64,000 bases of DNA from Vineibacter terrae (GTDB taxonomy: Bacteria > Pseudomonadota > Alphaproteobacteria > Reyranellales > Reyranellaceae): the NCBI RefSeq assembly GCF_008039615.1, contig NZ_VDUZ01000043.1, forward strand, positions 1-64,000, read 5' to 3'. The translations under genes and the position numbers were made by a program. Below are positions 1-7,868 of this stretch, piece after piece. A model generated the notes under the pieces. That model saw nothing but the letters and a program-made list of their open reading frames with translations, ran no database searches and had not been told where the DNA came from. How positions within the stretch are numbered: the first letter of the stretch is position 1; each line of letters starts with the position of its first letter.

Positions 1-81
1 ATAAAAGGCACTTGGTCTTCACTACAGCCGCTCGCCGACCGACACCCCTTGAAATGATTCGCGTTTTCACACTTTCCAACC

Positions 82-567
82 TCAAAATTGCCGTTTCAGC
101 CCTCCAGTTGGGAAAGTTGGGCTAGCGTCCGCCTCCCGCCGCCGCTTCTCCGAAACTGCGATTGTGAGGCCGGGCCGGTGGGCGGCGCTGAGGTAGCAGC
201 CCGGCACCCGCTCGCGCTGGTGGGGCGTCGCCTTCGCGCGCGCCCGCAGCGCCTGCGGGCTTTGGCCGGTGATGTCGTGGAACGTGCGCCCGAACGTTCC
301 CAGGCTGTTCCAGCCGGTCTCGAACGCGATCTCGGTGATGGGCAGGTCGGTGTCGCGCAGCAGCGCCGTGGCCCGCTCGATCCGGCGCGTGAGCAGGTAG
401 CGATGCGGCGGAATGCCGAAGGCCTCCTTGAATGACCGCGCGAAATGCGCCTGGGAGACGCCGCTCACGCGCGCCAGCCGTGGGACGGGCCACGCTTCGT
501 GCGAGGCGCCGTCCATCCGGTCCTTGGCGCGCAGCAGGCGGCGCAGCAGGTCGGGGTCCTGGCTCAC
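82..567 (-). CDS. AraC-family transcriptional regulator (DNA-binding domain only)
   Basis: A 161-residue protein made almost entirely of an AraC/XylS double helix-turn-helix domain (about residues 10-110), with the family signature around residues 75-100 (ITEIAFETGWNSLGTFGRTF). There is no upstream sensor domain, so it belongs to the short class. The C-terminal 45 residues are basic and not recognised. The start is GTG, and its codon overlaps the TGA of the upstream DUF1801 gene, so the two are probably translationally coupled and co-transcribed. In this family such pairs often couple a small DUF1801 or glyoxalase-like protein to a stand-alone AraC regulator; the target genes are unknown. Confidence 0.88.
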   Translation of the reverse strand: MSQDPDLLRRLLRAKDRMDGASHEAWPVPRLARVSGVSQAHFARSFKEAFGIPPHRYLLTRRIERATALLRDTDLPITEIAFETGWNSLGTFGRTFHDITGQSPQALRARAKATPHQRERVPGCYLSAAHRPGLTIAVSEKRRREADASPTFPTGGLKRQF

Positions 568-1028
568 AAGCGCTCTCCGGGCAACCGGCTGGCCTGTTTC
601 ACCCAGTCGGTGAATTGCGCCTCGTCGAGCGCGTCGTCCTCGTGGATGTCGAGGTAGCGCACGTCCTTGTGCTTCGACGTGCCGGGCGGAACGGGAGAGA
701 GCGACGCGCCGCGGAAGAAGGCGACCTTCACGTACTTCGTGAAGCAGTGGAAGCTGATGAACCAGCGTTCCTCCTCGATGCCATAGAGTGGCGTGTTGTA
801 CTTGACCGCCTTGCCCACGCCGGGAACGGCGCGCGTGATGAGCGCATCGAGGCGCCGCCCGACGCCGCTCTTCCAGTCCGGCATGGCCGCGATATAGGCC
901 TGCACGGGCGCGTCGCCATAGGCCTTCGCGATCTGGGGGTTGCCGCCCGAGAGCAGGGCCGGCTTCGCATCCACCGGGGCCTTGCTCCTGGTTGCGGCAG
1001 CGGCCTTCCTGGGCGTCTTGCCCGCCAT
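564..1028 (-). CDS. DUF1801 domain protein (YdhG-like)
   Basis: A 154-residue protein. After a basic Ala/Lys-rich N-terminus (residues 1-25) it carries the DUF1801 fold: the stretch YIAAMPDWKSGVGRRLDALI, then an aromatic WFISFH block and a KYVKVAFFRGASL strand. The fold belongs to the iron chaperone/frataxin-like and YdhG group; no enzymatic activity is established. ATG at 1028 is preceded by GGAGCG. Its TGA overlaps the start of the AraC-type gene downstream, so they form a two-gene unit. It is divergent from the crotonase-like gene that starts at 1159. Confidence 0.85.
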   Translation of the reverse strand: MAGKTPRKAAAATRSKAPVDAKPALLSGGNPQIAKAYGDAPVQAYIAAMPDWKSGVGRRLDALITRAVPGVGKAVKYNTPLYGIEEERWFISFHCFTKYVKVAFFRGASLSPVPPGTSKHKDVRYLDIHEDDALDEAQFTDWVKQASRLPGERL

Positions 1029-1083
1029 AGTGCTCGCTCCGTCACATGTTGCGTTTCAGGGTGCCGTCCGCGCCGGCAGCAAG

Positions 1084-1132
1084 GTTAGCATGCAGCCGGC
1101 GCGTAAGGGCGGCGAGAAGCCGGTGCTATGGT
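1084..1132 (+). promoter_or_regulatory. Putative promoter, copy 1 of a shared box
   Basis: A 21-bp box (1084-1104, beginning GTTAGCATGCAGCCGGC) is followed after exactly 20 bp by GCTATGGT (1125-1132). The same box with the same spacing occurs upstream of the dioxygenase gene at 2954. It lies 27-75 bp before the ATG of the crotonase-like gene, so GCTATGGT is placed as a -10-like element. This is inference from the repeated layout, not a match to a textbook sigma-70 promoter. Confidence 0.45.
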
Positions 1133-1158
1133 CACAGCAAGAACATCCGGAGACGACG

Positions 1159-1953
1159 ATGCAATTCCATGACTACGAGACGCTGCGCTTCGAGTACCGC
1201 GGCCGCGTGCTGCGCGTCACCATCGCCGGCAAGAGCCGCATGAACGGTGTCGATGCCCGCATGCACGAGGAGCTGGCGCGCGTCTTTGCGGACCTGCAGC
1301 GCGACCCCGACAGCGACATCATCGTGCTGACCGGCGCCGGCCCGGCCTTCTGCGCCGGCGGCGACATGGCGTGGTTCCAGCAGATGATCGACGATCCCAC
1401 CAAGTTCCGCGGCATCGCGCCTGAAGCCAAGCGCATCATCATGGGCTTGCTGGAGCTGGAGAAGCCCATCGTCTGCCGGCTCAACGGCGCGGCGGCCGGG
1501 CTGGGCGCGTCGCTGGCGCTGCTGTGCGACGTCATCGTCGCCGACGAGACGGCGCAGATCGGCGACCCGCATGTCAAGGTGGGGCTGGTGGCCGGCGACG
1601 GCGGCGCGGTGATGTGGCCGCAGCTCATCGGCTTCGCCCGCGCCAAGGAGATGCTGCTGACCGGCGACATGATGCGGGCCCGGGAAGCCGTCGCCATGGG
1701 GCTGATCAACCACGCGGTGCCGGCCGACCAGCTCGACGCCAAGGTCGACGAGATCGTCGGCAAGATCCAGGGCAACCCGCGCTGGGCGGTGCGCTGGACC
1801 AAGACGGCGGTGAACGTGACCCTGCGCGACATCGCCAACAAGGTCAACGACGCGGCCATCGCCTACGAGATGCTGAGCAACATGATGAGGGATCGCCAGG
1901 AGGCGGTCTCCGCCTTCGTCGAGAAGCGCAAGCCGAACTACACGGGGGAGTGA
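1159..1953 (+). CDS. Enoyl-CoA hydratase/isomerase family protein, atypical active site
   Basis: A 264-residue crotonase-fold protein. The oxyanion-hole segments are clear: GAGPAFCAGGDMAWF near residue 57 and NGAAAGLGASLALLCD near residue 105, followed by the usual C-terminal helical region. The two glutamates that add water in classical enoyl-CoA hydratases are not conserved: GCELA reads GASLA (Ser) and PEILLG reads PHVKVG (His). It is thus probably an isomerase, hydrolase, decarboxylase or other CoA enzyme of the superfamily rather than a standard beta-oxidation hydratase. The ATG at 1159 follows GGAGACGACG; the frame is open further upstream, but there it runs through the divergent gene and promoter. 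It lies downstream of a promoter-like box shared with the gene at 2954. Confidence 0.85.
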   Translation: MQFHDYETLRFEYRGRVLRVTIAGKSRMNGVDARMHEELARVFADLQRDPDSDIIVLTGAGPAFCAGGDMAWFQQMIDDPTKFRGIAPEAKRIIMGLLELEKPIVCRLNGAAAGLGASLALLCDVIVADETAQIGDPHVKVGLVAGDGGAVMWPQLIGFARAKEMLLTGDMMRAREAVAMGLINHAVPADQLDAKVDEIVGKIQGNPRWAVRWTKTAVNVTLRDIANKVNDAAIAYEMLSNMMRDRQEAVSAFVEKRKPNYTGE

Positions 1954-1994
1954 GATTTCCTCCTCTTCCCGCGGGAGCGCTATAGCGTGCGACC

Positions 1995-2119
1995 CCTCCC
2001 CCAACGCAGTTGGGGGAGGTGGCCGAAGGCCGGAGGGGGAGCCGACGTGATCTCAGTTACATAGACCACGTCGGCTCCCCTCCGCCCCTTCGGGGCACCT
2101 CCCCACTGCGTGGGGAGGA
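1995..2119. repeat. Family A palindromic repeat, copy 1
   Basis: About 125 bp between convergent genes. Each end is a mini-hairpin (CCTCCCC...GGGGAGG), followed by a GAA- or TTC-loop mini-hairpin (GGCCGAAGGCC on one arm, CCCCTTCGGGG on the other), then a GAGCCGACGTG stem core facing CACGTCGGCTC across a short AT-richer loop. Seven other copies lie in this window. Confidence 0.9.
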
Positions 2120-2159
2120 AAGCTCTGTCCACGCCGTAGCGCTCGCGCGGGCAGAGGTG

Positions 2160-2840
2160 TTACCGCTCATTCCCGAACAGCAGCGTGTAGGTCCCGACGA
2201 TCGGCGCGCCGGTGACGCCGAACGGCGCCAGGGCGCGGCGGGAGAGCGTGGCGCGTGACGCCGCCGCCGTGGCGGCGGCGGCGCCCTCGAGCACCACGGC
2301 CCATTCGATCGTGCTGGCCTGCGGGTAGTCGACGCCCTGGGCGCGGGCCGGCGCATTGGCGACATCCAGCTCATTCGATGCAGCGAACCCGCCCACCATC
2401 CCGGGCCGCTCGATTGCCGCCGGCAGCGCCACCCGCCGCAGCCAGGTGGCCAGCCGCCCCGCCATCGCCGGGTCGGGCACGAAGCGAACGCAGGTGACCG
2501 CGCCGCCGACGCCATGCGCCAGGTCGGCGCGGATGCGCAACGTCAGCCGATGGAACCTGGTGAAGCGCGCCATGACGCGCTGGGTCCACGGCGTCTGGTT
2601 GGCCAGCAGCTTCAGGTAGCGCCGCGTCGCGAGATCGCCCACCGTGTCGCATTCATAGGTGGCCATGTAGCGCGGATCGGCCTGGCCGTCGGCCGCCACG
2701 TAGCGGCGGGCACGCCGGAAGCCCGGCAGGTTGACCCGCTCGTCAATATGCTCGCGGTTGTACCATTCGTTGAAGTCGCGCTCGTCGCGCGGCTTCACGT
2801 CGGTGAAGGTGATCAGCATGCCCTTGCCCCGCAGCGCCAT
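2160..2840 (-). CDS. EthD-like / dimeric alpha-beta barrel protein
   Basis: A 226-residue protein with two repeats of a dimeric alpha-beta barrel (ferredoxin-like) fold. The N-terminal half has the family pattern MLITFTDVKPRDERDFNEWY followed by EHIDERVNLPGFRRARRY, typical of EthD/DUF4286-like proteins that bind small aromatic or polyketide substrates. The C-terminal half (from about residue 110) keeps the same strand-helix pattern more weakly. ATG at 2840 follows GGAGGATGCT. It is divergent from the TauD-type dioxygenase gene and shares a 113-bp intergenic region with it, so a common catabolic role is possible. The substrate is unknown. Confidence 0.75.
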   Translation of the reverse strand: MALRGKGMLITFTDVKPRDERDFNEWYNREHIDERVNLPGFRRARRYVAADGQADPRYMATYECDTVGDLATRRYLKLLANQTPWTQRVMARFTRFHRLTLRIRADLAHGVGGAVTCVRFVPDPAMAGRLATWLRRVALPAAIERPGMVGGFAASNELDVANAPARAQGVDYPQASTIEWAVVLEGAAAATAAASRATLSRRALAPFGVTGAPIVGTYTLLFGNER

Positions 2841-2868
2841 AGCATCCTCCCTCTGCGCAGGAAGCAAC

Positions 2869-2917
2869 GTTAGCATGCAGCCGGCGCGTGAAGGCATCGC
2901 CCGGCGCATGCTAGGGT
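2869..2917 (+). promoter_or_regulatory. Putative promoter, copy 2 of a shared box
   Basis: Second occurrence of the 21-bp box (2869-2889), again 20 bp ahead of a GCTAGGGT element (2910-2917), 37-85 bp before the dioxygenase ATG. The box is identical to the one at 1084-1104 while the 20-bp spacer differs, which favours two functional contact regions over a recent duplication. Confidence 0.45.
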
Positions 2918-2953
2918 GGCGCCAGCGAAGATCTGTCGAAGGGAGAGGCGCCC

Positions 2954-3823
2954 ATGCCCGATACGGCCATGGTCCAGGCGGATCGCATCCGCATCGTCCC
3001 CACAGGCGGCGCGCTGGGCGCCCGCATCGAGGGCTTCGACCGCACGCAGCCGTGTGATCCATCGCTGCGCGCCGCGCTCAACCAGGCCTTCCTCGACCAC
3101 CAGCTCCTGGTCCTGCCTGGCGCGCCGATGACGGCGGCGCAGATGCGCGACATGTCGGCCATCTTCGGCGAGGTCGTGCCGCAGCTGCTGCGCTACAAGC
3201 GCGTCGGCGAGCTGCCGGAAGTGTCGCGCATGGACAGCACGCTGAAGCCCGACGGCGGCACCGACAAGACCGCGATCCGCGCCGAGCGCTGGCACACCGA
3301 CGACTCCTACATGCAGATCCCGGCCAAGGGGACGGTGCTGCATGCGCACCAGATCCCCGGCAGCGGCGGCATGACGTGGTTCTGCAACATGCACGCGGTC
3401 TACGATGCCCTGCCCGAAGCGCTCAAGCGGCGCATCGACGGCCGCCAGGCGGTGCACGCCTATGACACGCCACGGGCGCTCAACCGGCCATCGCCGCGCA
3501 CGCCGCAGGAGATCGCGGAGACACCCGATGTCGTGCATCCCCTGGTGCGCACCCACCCCGAGACCGGACGCAAGGCGCTGTACCTGAACTTCAACCGGCT
3601 CGATCGCATCCTCGACATGCCGCGCCCCGAAAGCGACGCGCTGCTGGATGAGCTGCAGGGCATCGCCGAGACGCCGCGCTTCCACCACGGGCATCGCTGG
3701 ACGGTGGGCGATGCCATCGTCTGGGACAATCGCTGCCTGATGCACCGGGTCGACGTCGACTACCCGCAGGGCGAGCCGCGCATCATGCTGCGCACCCTGC
3801 TGCGCGGCGACCGGCCGGTGTGA
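2954..3823 (+). CDS. TauD/TfdA-family Fe(II)/2-oxoglutarate dioxygenase
   Basis: A 289-residue protein of the TauD/TfdA family, close to the usual 280-300 residues. The iron-binding triad is visible: His114 and Asp116 in WHTDD, and His264 in NRCLMHRVD; Arg280 in the RTLLRG motif is in place to bind 2-oxoglutarate. Family members hydroxylate sulfonates, phenoxyacetates, sulfate esters or other small acids to split or activate them; the substrate cannot be read from the sequence. ATG at 2954 follows GGGAGAGGCGCCC. It lies downstream of promoter-like box copy 2 and ahead of an enolase-superfamily gene, separated from it by a family C repeat. Confidence 0.9.
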   Translation: MPDTAMVQADRIRIVPTGGALGARIEGFDRTQPCDPSLRAALNQAFLDHQLLVLPGAPMTAAQMRDMSAIFGEVVPQLLRYKRVGELPEVSRMDSTLKPDGGTDKTAIRAERWHTDDSYMQIPAKGTVLHAHQIPGSGGMTWFCNMHAVYDALPEALKRRIDGRQAVHAYDTPRALNRPSPRTPQEIAETPDVVHPLVRTHPETGRKALYLNFNRLDRILDMPRPESDALLDELQGIAETPRFHHGHRWTVGDAIVWDNRCLMHRVDVDYPQGEPRIMLRTLLRGDRPV

Positions 3824-3830
3824 AAACGAC

Positions 3831-3923
3831 CGCTTCATGGTGAGCCTGTCGAACCATGAAGCGGGTCCACACCCGCGGTTCGTGCGAGGCCTTCATGGTT
3901 CGACAGGGCTCACCATGAAGGCG
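3831..3923. repeat. Family C palindromic repeat, copy 1
   Basis: The left arm (TTCATGGTGAGCCTGTCGAA and on) and the right arm (TTCATGGTTCGACAGG with CTCACCATGAAG) are inverted copies around a central AGCGGGTCCACACCCGC-type loop. It fills the gap between the dioxygenase and the enolase-superfamily gene. Other copies: 29278-29363 and 42074-42160. Confidence 0.85.
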
Positions 3924-3945
3924 ACCAAGACCTGGGAGCCAATCC

Positions 3946-5121
3946 ATGAAGATCGCGCGCATCGAGAACCTGCATTGCGACGCCGGCTGGCGTGTCTTCT
4001 CGTTCCTCAAGATCACGACCGATGACGGGCTCGTCGGCTGGTCGGAGTACAACGAGAGCTACGGCAGCCACGGCCTGACCGGCATCATCCGCAAGCTGGG
4101 CGAGCGGCTGATCGGCCAGGATCCGCGGCCGGTCGAGCGCATCAGCGCCACGCTCTACGCCATCACGCGCCAGGCGCCGGGCGGCATGAACAGCCAGGCG
4201 ATCGCGGCCATCGAGAACGCGCTGCTGGACGTCAAGGCCAAGGCCCTGGGCGTGCCGGTCTGCGCGCTGTTCGGCGGCCCGGTGCGCGACCGGCTGCAGC
4301 TCTACTGGTCGCATTGCGGCAGCTATCGCCTGAACCAGGCGGAAAAGATGGGCGTCGAGCCCGTGCGCTCGCTCGACGACCTGGTGAAGTTGGGACGGCA
4401 TGTGCGCGAGCGCGGCTTTGCGGCGCTGAAGACCAACATCTTCCGCTTCGACGCCAATCCGCCCTACATGCACCAGCCCGGCTTCACGCGCGGCCCGGGC
4501 TTCCCCGAGCTGAACACCGATGCCCGCCTGCTGGCGGCGATCCGCGACGAGCTGGCAGCGTTCCGCCAGGGCGCCGGCCCCGACATGGGCATCCTGCTCG
4601 ACCTGAACTTCAATTTCAAAACCGAGGGCTATGTGAAGGTCGCGCGCGCTGTCGAGCCCTACGACCTCTTCTGGCTGGAGATCGACAGCTACGATCCCGA
4701 AGGGCTGGCTTATATCCGCAGCCGCGCCGGCATGCCCATCGCCTCCTGCGAATCGCTGTTCGGGCGGCGGCAGTTCTGGCCCTTCTTCGAGAACCGGTCG
4801 ATGGACGTGGCGATCGTCGACGTGCCGTGGAACGGGCTCACCGAGTCGGTCAAGATCGCCGCCATGGCCGACCCCTACGAGATCAACTGCGCGCCGCACA
4901 ATTTCTACGGCCATCTCTCGACCTTGATGAGCGCGCATTTCTGCGCCGCGATCCCCAATTTCCGCATCATGGAGATCGACATCGACGACGTGCCGTGGAA
5001 GGACGATCTCGTCACCCATCCACCGGTGATCGAGGACGGCCACCTGCTGGTGCCGACCCGCCCCGGCTGGGGCGCCGACGTCAACGAAGACGCAATCCGC
5101 GCACATCCGGTGAAATCATAA
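3946..5121 (+). CDS. Mandelate racemase/muconate lactonizing (enolase superfamily) enzyme
   Basis: A 391-residue enolase-superfamily protein with an N-terminal capping domain (about 1-125) and a C-terminal barrel. The three metal ligands are Asp219 (DLNFN), Glu245 (WLEIDSY) and Glu269 (SCESLF), and His318 in APHNFYGHLS is a likely general base/acid. The pattern is nearest to acid-sugar dehydratases such as galactonate or gluconate dehydratases, but the exact substrate is open. ATG at 3946 follows GGGAGCC. It is downstream of and co-oriented with the TauD-type gene, so both may serve one catabolic route. Confidence 0.88.
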   Translation: MKIARIENLHCDAGWRVFSFLKITTDDGLVGWSEYNESYGSHGLTGIIRKLGERLIGQDPRPVERISATLYAITRQAPGGMNSQAIAAIENALLDVKAKALGVPVCALFGGPVRDRLQLYWSHCGSYRLNQAEKMGVEPVRSLDDLVKLGRHVRERGFAALKTNIFRFDANPPYMHQPGFTRGPGFPELNTDARLLAAIRDELAAFRQGAGPDMGILLDLNFNFKTEGYVKVARAVEPYDLFWLEIDSYDPEGLAYIRSRAGMPIASCESLFGRRQFWPFFENRSMDVAIVDVPWNGLTESVKIAAMADPYEINCAPHNFYGHLSTLMSAHFCAAIPNFRIMEIDIDDVPWKDDLVTHPPVIEDGHLLVPTRPGWGADVNEDAIRAHPVKS

Positions 5122-5440
5122 CCTCTCCCGCAAGCGGGCTGCGGCATTCACACATCTTCACTGTCATCCCGAGCGCCAGCGAGGGATCTCCCGCGAATGG
5201 CGCACCGTGCGTCTTTCGCGGGGGATCCCTCGCTGGCGCTCGGGATGACAGTCCTATTTTTCGGGACGCAAGCTTCCTGAGACTGGATGTGTGAATCCTG
5301 TAGCGCAAGCGGGAGAGGTCGACGGGCGCGGAAGCGCCTGGCGGGTGAGGGCCTGCACACTCGGCGCCTCGTCCTTGGCCCCTCACCTTCCCATCGTGCT
5401 GCGCACGATGGGCCCCTTCCTCTCCCGCGCAGCGGGAGAG
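5121..5440. repeat. Family B palindromic repeat, copy 1 (interrupted)
   Basis: The outer arms are CCTCTCCCGC-AAGCGGGAGAGG hairpins. The right part (5304-5440) matches in inverse orientation the repeat at 51566-51729, including GGGTGAGGGCCT and the CATCGTGCTGCGCACGATGGG hairpin region. The left hairpin is split by the 165-bp insertion at 5139-5303. No gene is seen in this 323-bp gap. Confidence 0.85.
5139..5303. mobile_element. MITE-like element inserted in a family B repeat (family D repeat, copy 1)
   Basis: A 165-bp segment is flanked by a perfect 10-bp direct repeat, CGCAAGCGGG (5129-5138 and 5304-5313), whose single copy restores an intact family B hairpin. Its ends are 18-bp inverted repeats matching at 15 positions (CTGCGGCATTCACACATC versus CTACAGGATTCACACATC). 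Inside is a long palindrome, GTCATCCCGAGCGCCAGCGA facing TCGCTGGCGCTCGGGATGAC. It carries no coding capacity. This is the structure of a miniature inverted-repeat element mobilised in trans; no matching transposase is in the window. A single end with GATGTGTGAAT recurs at 44018-44050. Confidence 0.75.
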
Positions 5441-5444
5441 GAGC

Positions 5445-6317
5445 TTATTCCGCGGCGGCCTTCTTGGCGGCGTTGGCCTTGGTCTGCATCGGGCCCATCA
5501 GGCCGGTGGGATCGACCAGCGTGCCGTGCACCAGGGCGTTGTGGGCGTGCGCCAGGTGATGCAAGGCGAACGCTGTCTGCATCGCCTGCCGGCGGCCCTG
5601 CGCGTCCTGCGCCGTGTTGACCGCCTCCTTCACCAGCTTGAGCGCGAACAGCGGCTTCTTGGCGATGCGCTCGGCCATCGCCAGGGTGAACGCGTCGAGC
5701 TCCGGCCGCGGCACGACATGGTTCACCATGCCCAGCCGATGCGCATCCTTGGCGTCGAGCCAGTCGGCCGTGAACAGGAACTCCTTGGCCTTGCGCACGC
5801 CCAGCTCCCAGGGGTGCATGAAGAACTCGGCGCCGCCCACGCCCATGGCTACGGTCTGGTCGAGGAACTGCGCATCCTCCGACGCGATCACGATGTCGCA
5901 CGGCCACATCAGCATCAGCCCGCCGGCGATCACCTTGCCCTGCACCGCAGCGATGGTGGGCTTGGGGATGTTGCGCCAGCGCTCGCAGAAGCCGATGTAG
6001 ATCTCCTTCTCGCGCGCGAACTGCGCCTCGGCGCCGGGCTTGCCGAAGCCGCTCCAGGTCTCGACGGTGCGATGCTTGCGCATGTTGCCATGCCCGTCCG
6101 ACTCGCGCAGGTCGTGGCCCGACGAGAAGTGCGGACCGTTGGCGGCGACGATGATCACCTTGATCTCGTCGTCCTGCGCCGCGCGGTCGAGCGCGTCGTT
6201 GAAAGCATACAGGAACGCCGTGTCTTGCGCGTTGCGGGTGTCGGGCCGGTTCAGCACCAGCCGCGCCACGTGCGGCGCCGGCGTTTCGTAGAGAATGGGC
6301 GAGTCGGTGGCAGTCAT
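5445..6317 (-). CDS. Enoyl-CoA hydratase/isomerase family protein, atypical active site
   Basis: A 290-residue crotonase-family protein, a little longer than the usual 260 because of a Lys/Ala-rich C-terminal tail. The oxyanion segments are ANGPHFSSGHDL (about residue 59) and QGKVIAGGLMLMWPCD. Both classical hydratase glutamates are absent: the GCELA position is GLMLM and PEILLG reads QTVAMG, so hydration is unlikely and the reaction is unknown. ATG at 6317 follows AAGAGGAAG. A family A repeat separates it from the upstream SDR gene, with which it is probably co-transcribed. Confidence 0.85.
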   Translation of the reverse strand: MTATDSPILYETPAPHVARLVLNRPDTRNAQDTAFLYAFNDALDRAAQDDEIKVIIVAANGPHFSSGHDLRESDGHGNMRKHRTVETWSGFGKPGAEAQFAREKEIYIGFCERWRNIPKPTIAAVQGKVIAGGLMLMWPCDIVIASEDAQFLDQTVAMGVGGAEFFMHPWELGVRKAKEFLFTADWLDAKDAHRLGMVNHVVPRPELDAFTLAMAERIAKKPLFALKLVKEAVNTAQDAQGRRQAMQTAFALHHLAHAHNALVHGTLVDPTGLMGPMQTKANAAKKAAAE

Positions 6318-6349
6318 CGTGGGCTTCCTCTTGAGTTGGATCATACCTT

Positions 6350-6472
6350 CCTCCCCACGAATGTGGGGAGGTGCCCCAAAGGGGCGGAGGGGAGCCGACG
6401 TGGTCTCGAAAACCAGGTACCACGTCGGCTCCCCATCCGGCCTTCGGCCACCTTCCCCGCAAGCGGGGAAGG
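6350..6472. repeat. Family A palindromic repeat, copy 2
   Basis: Terminal hairpins CCTCCCC-acgaatg-GGGGAGG and CCTTCCCC-gcaag-GGGGAAGG enclose the GAGCCGACGTGG / CCACGTCGGCTC core. It lies between the stop of the SDR gene (6484) and the start of the crotonase-family gene (6317). Confidence 0.9.
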
Positions 6473-6483
6473 CATGAAGATGT

Positions 6484-7296
6484 TCACCGCGGCGACGGCG
6501 ATTCGGCGCGGCCCGCCGTGGCGCCGGCGTCGACCGGCAGGATGACGCCGGTGAGCCAGCGGGCATCGTCGCTGGCCAGGTAGAGCGCGGCATGGCCGAC
6601 ATCCCAGCCCTCGCCTTCGACCTGCAGCAGCGAGCGCAGCTTGCGCGCCTCGCGCAGCGCCGGCGTCATGCCGCGGGAATAGACCATGGGCGTGTAGACC
6701 ATGCCCGGCGCGATGCAGTTGACGCGGATGCCTTCGCGGCCGTGATGCGAGGCCATGGCCCGGGTCATCTGCACGACGGCACCCTTGGAGGTCGGGTACA
6801 GCAGGTGCGGATGCCCGCCCTGCAGTCCGGCCACCGACGCGATATTGATGATCGACCCGCCGCCTGTCTTGCGCATCTCGGGGATGGCGTATTTCGCCAT
6901 CAGCACCATCGAGGTGACATTGACCCGCATCGCCTGCTCCCAGGCGGCGATGTCGACATCGACCGCGGTGCCCGGCGGGCCGCCGATGCCGACATTGTTC
7001 AGGAGGATGTCGAGGCGTCCCCAGGCTTCCATCGTCGCTGCCACCGCCGCCGCGCAGGCGGCCTGATCCGTGACATCGGCCAGGCGCGCCATGCATGTGC
7101 CGCCCTCGATGGTGATCATCTCGGCCGTGCGGTCGACCCATTCCTTGACCGTATCCAGCAGCATCACCTTGGCGCCGGCACGGGCCATCAGGATCGCCGC
7201 AGCGCGGCCATTGCCGATGCCGTCGGCGCGCGATCCCGCACCAGTGACGATCGCCACCCTGCCGGCCAGGCGGCTGTCCTTCACGACCTCGTTCAT
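6484..7296 (-). CDS. Short-chain dehydrogenase/reductase
   Basis: A 270-residue classical SDR. The cofactor motif is TGAGSRADGIG (residues 19-29), LNNVGIGG is the NNAG equivalent, IASVAG carries the catalytic Ser, and YPTSK the Tyr-x-x-x-Lys pair. The C-terminal VDAGATAG end is usual. The substrate is unknown; the cofactor cannot be assigned firmly. Downstream on the same strand, past a family A repeat, lies a crotonase-family gene, which suggests a short catabolic operon. ATG at 7296 follows GAGGCAG. Confidence 0.9.
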   Translation of the reverse strand: MNEVVKDSRLAGRVAIVTGAGSRADGIGNGRAAAILMARAGAKVMLLDTVKEWVDRTAEMITIEGGTCMARLADVTDQAACAAAVAATMEAWGRLDILLNNVGIGGPPGTAVDVDIAAWEQAMRVNVTSMVLMAKYAIPEMRKTGGGSIINIASVAGLQGGHPHLLYPTSKGAVVQMTRAMASHHGREGIRVNCIAPGMVYTPMVYSRGMTPALREARKLRSLLQVEGEGWDVGHAALYLASDDARWLTGVILPVDAGATAGRAESPSPR

Positions 7297-7420
7297 GTCT
7301 GCCTCGATGATTGCAATGGCGATGGTGCATCACGCCCGGGCGGGGCGTCACGCCGGGGATGCCCTGACGTATCACTATGCGGGTCATTATCCGGCGGCGG
7401 CCTGCCGGCGGCGCCCGCCA

Positions 7421-7816
7421 TCAGCTGGAGGAGCCGATCATGGCGATGGCCTCGATCTCGACCAGGGTGTCGGGCGTCGCCAGCGCCCGGATCTCGACCA
7501 GGGTGCTGGCCGGGAAATCGCCGCTGAAGACCTCGCTGCGCGCCTTCCAGACCTTGGTGTTGTTGCGGATATCGACCAGGAAGATCGTGACCTTCACGAC
7601 ATCGTTGATCTGGCCGCCGGCCGCCTCGACGAGATCCTGAATCTTGCCGAAGATGATCTTCGACTGCTCGTACTCGTCGGCACCCTCGATCTTCTCGCCG
7701 ACACGCGCGGTCATGCCGGACACGAACACCATGTCGCCGACACGCAGGCAGTTGGACCAGCGCTGCGGCGGTGGTTCCGCGACCTCCGGGCTGATGATTC
7801 GCGTCCGCTTGGCCAT
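7421..7816 (-). CDS. RidA family (YjgF/YER057c/UK114) protein
   Basis: A 131-residue RidA-fold protein. RidA proteins deaminate reactive enamine/imine intermediates made by PLP enzymes; subgroups act on specific catabolic imines. The typical pattern is present: VGDMVFVSGMTA near residue 27, a central IFGKIQDLVEAAGGQINDVVKVTIFLVD block, and the C-terminal LVEIEAIAMI strand. ATG at 7816 follows GGAGGGCAATGCC; the frame is open upstream, but there it runs into the repeat and promoter of the divergent gene. It is divergent from the GST-type gene at 8041. Confidence 0.88.
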   Translation of the reverse strand: MAKRTRIISPEVAEPPPQRWSNCLRVGDMVFVSGMTARVGEKIEGADEYEQSKIIFGKIQDLVEAAGGQINDVVKVTIFLVDIRNNTKVWKARSEVFSGDFPASTLVEIRALATPDTLVEIEAIAMIGSSS

Positions 7817-7868
7817 GGCATTGCCCTCCACGCGCCGGCGTGTTGAAGCTGCCGGCGCTTTGTGCACA

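Noticed and set aside
940-1158. N-terminal extension of the crotonase-like gene from 940
   Set aside because: The extension would run through the divergent DUF1801 gene and the promoter box; family homology starts at the ATG 1159, which has a ribosome site.
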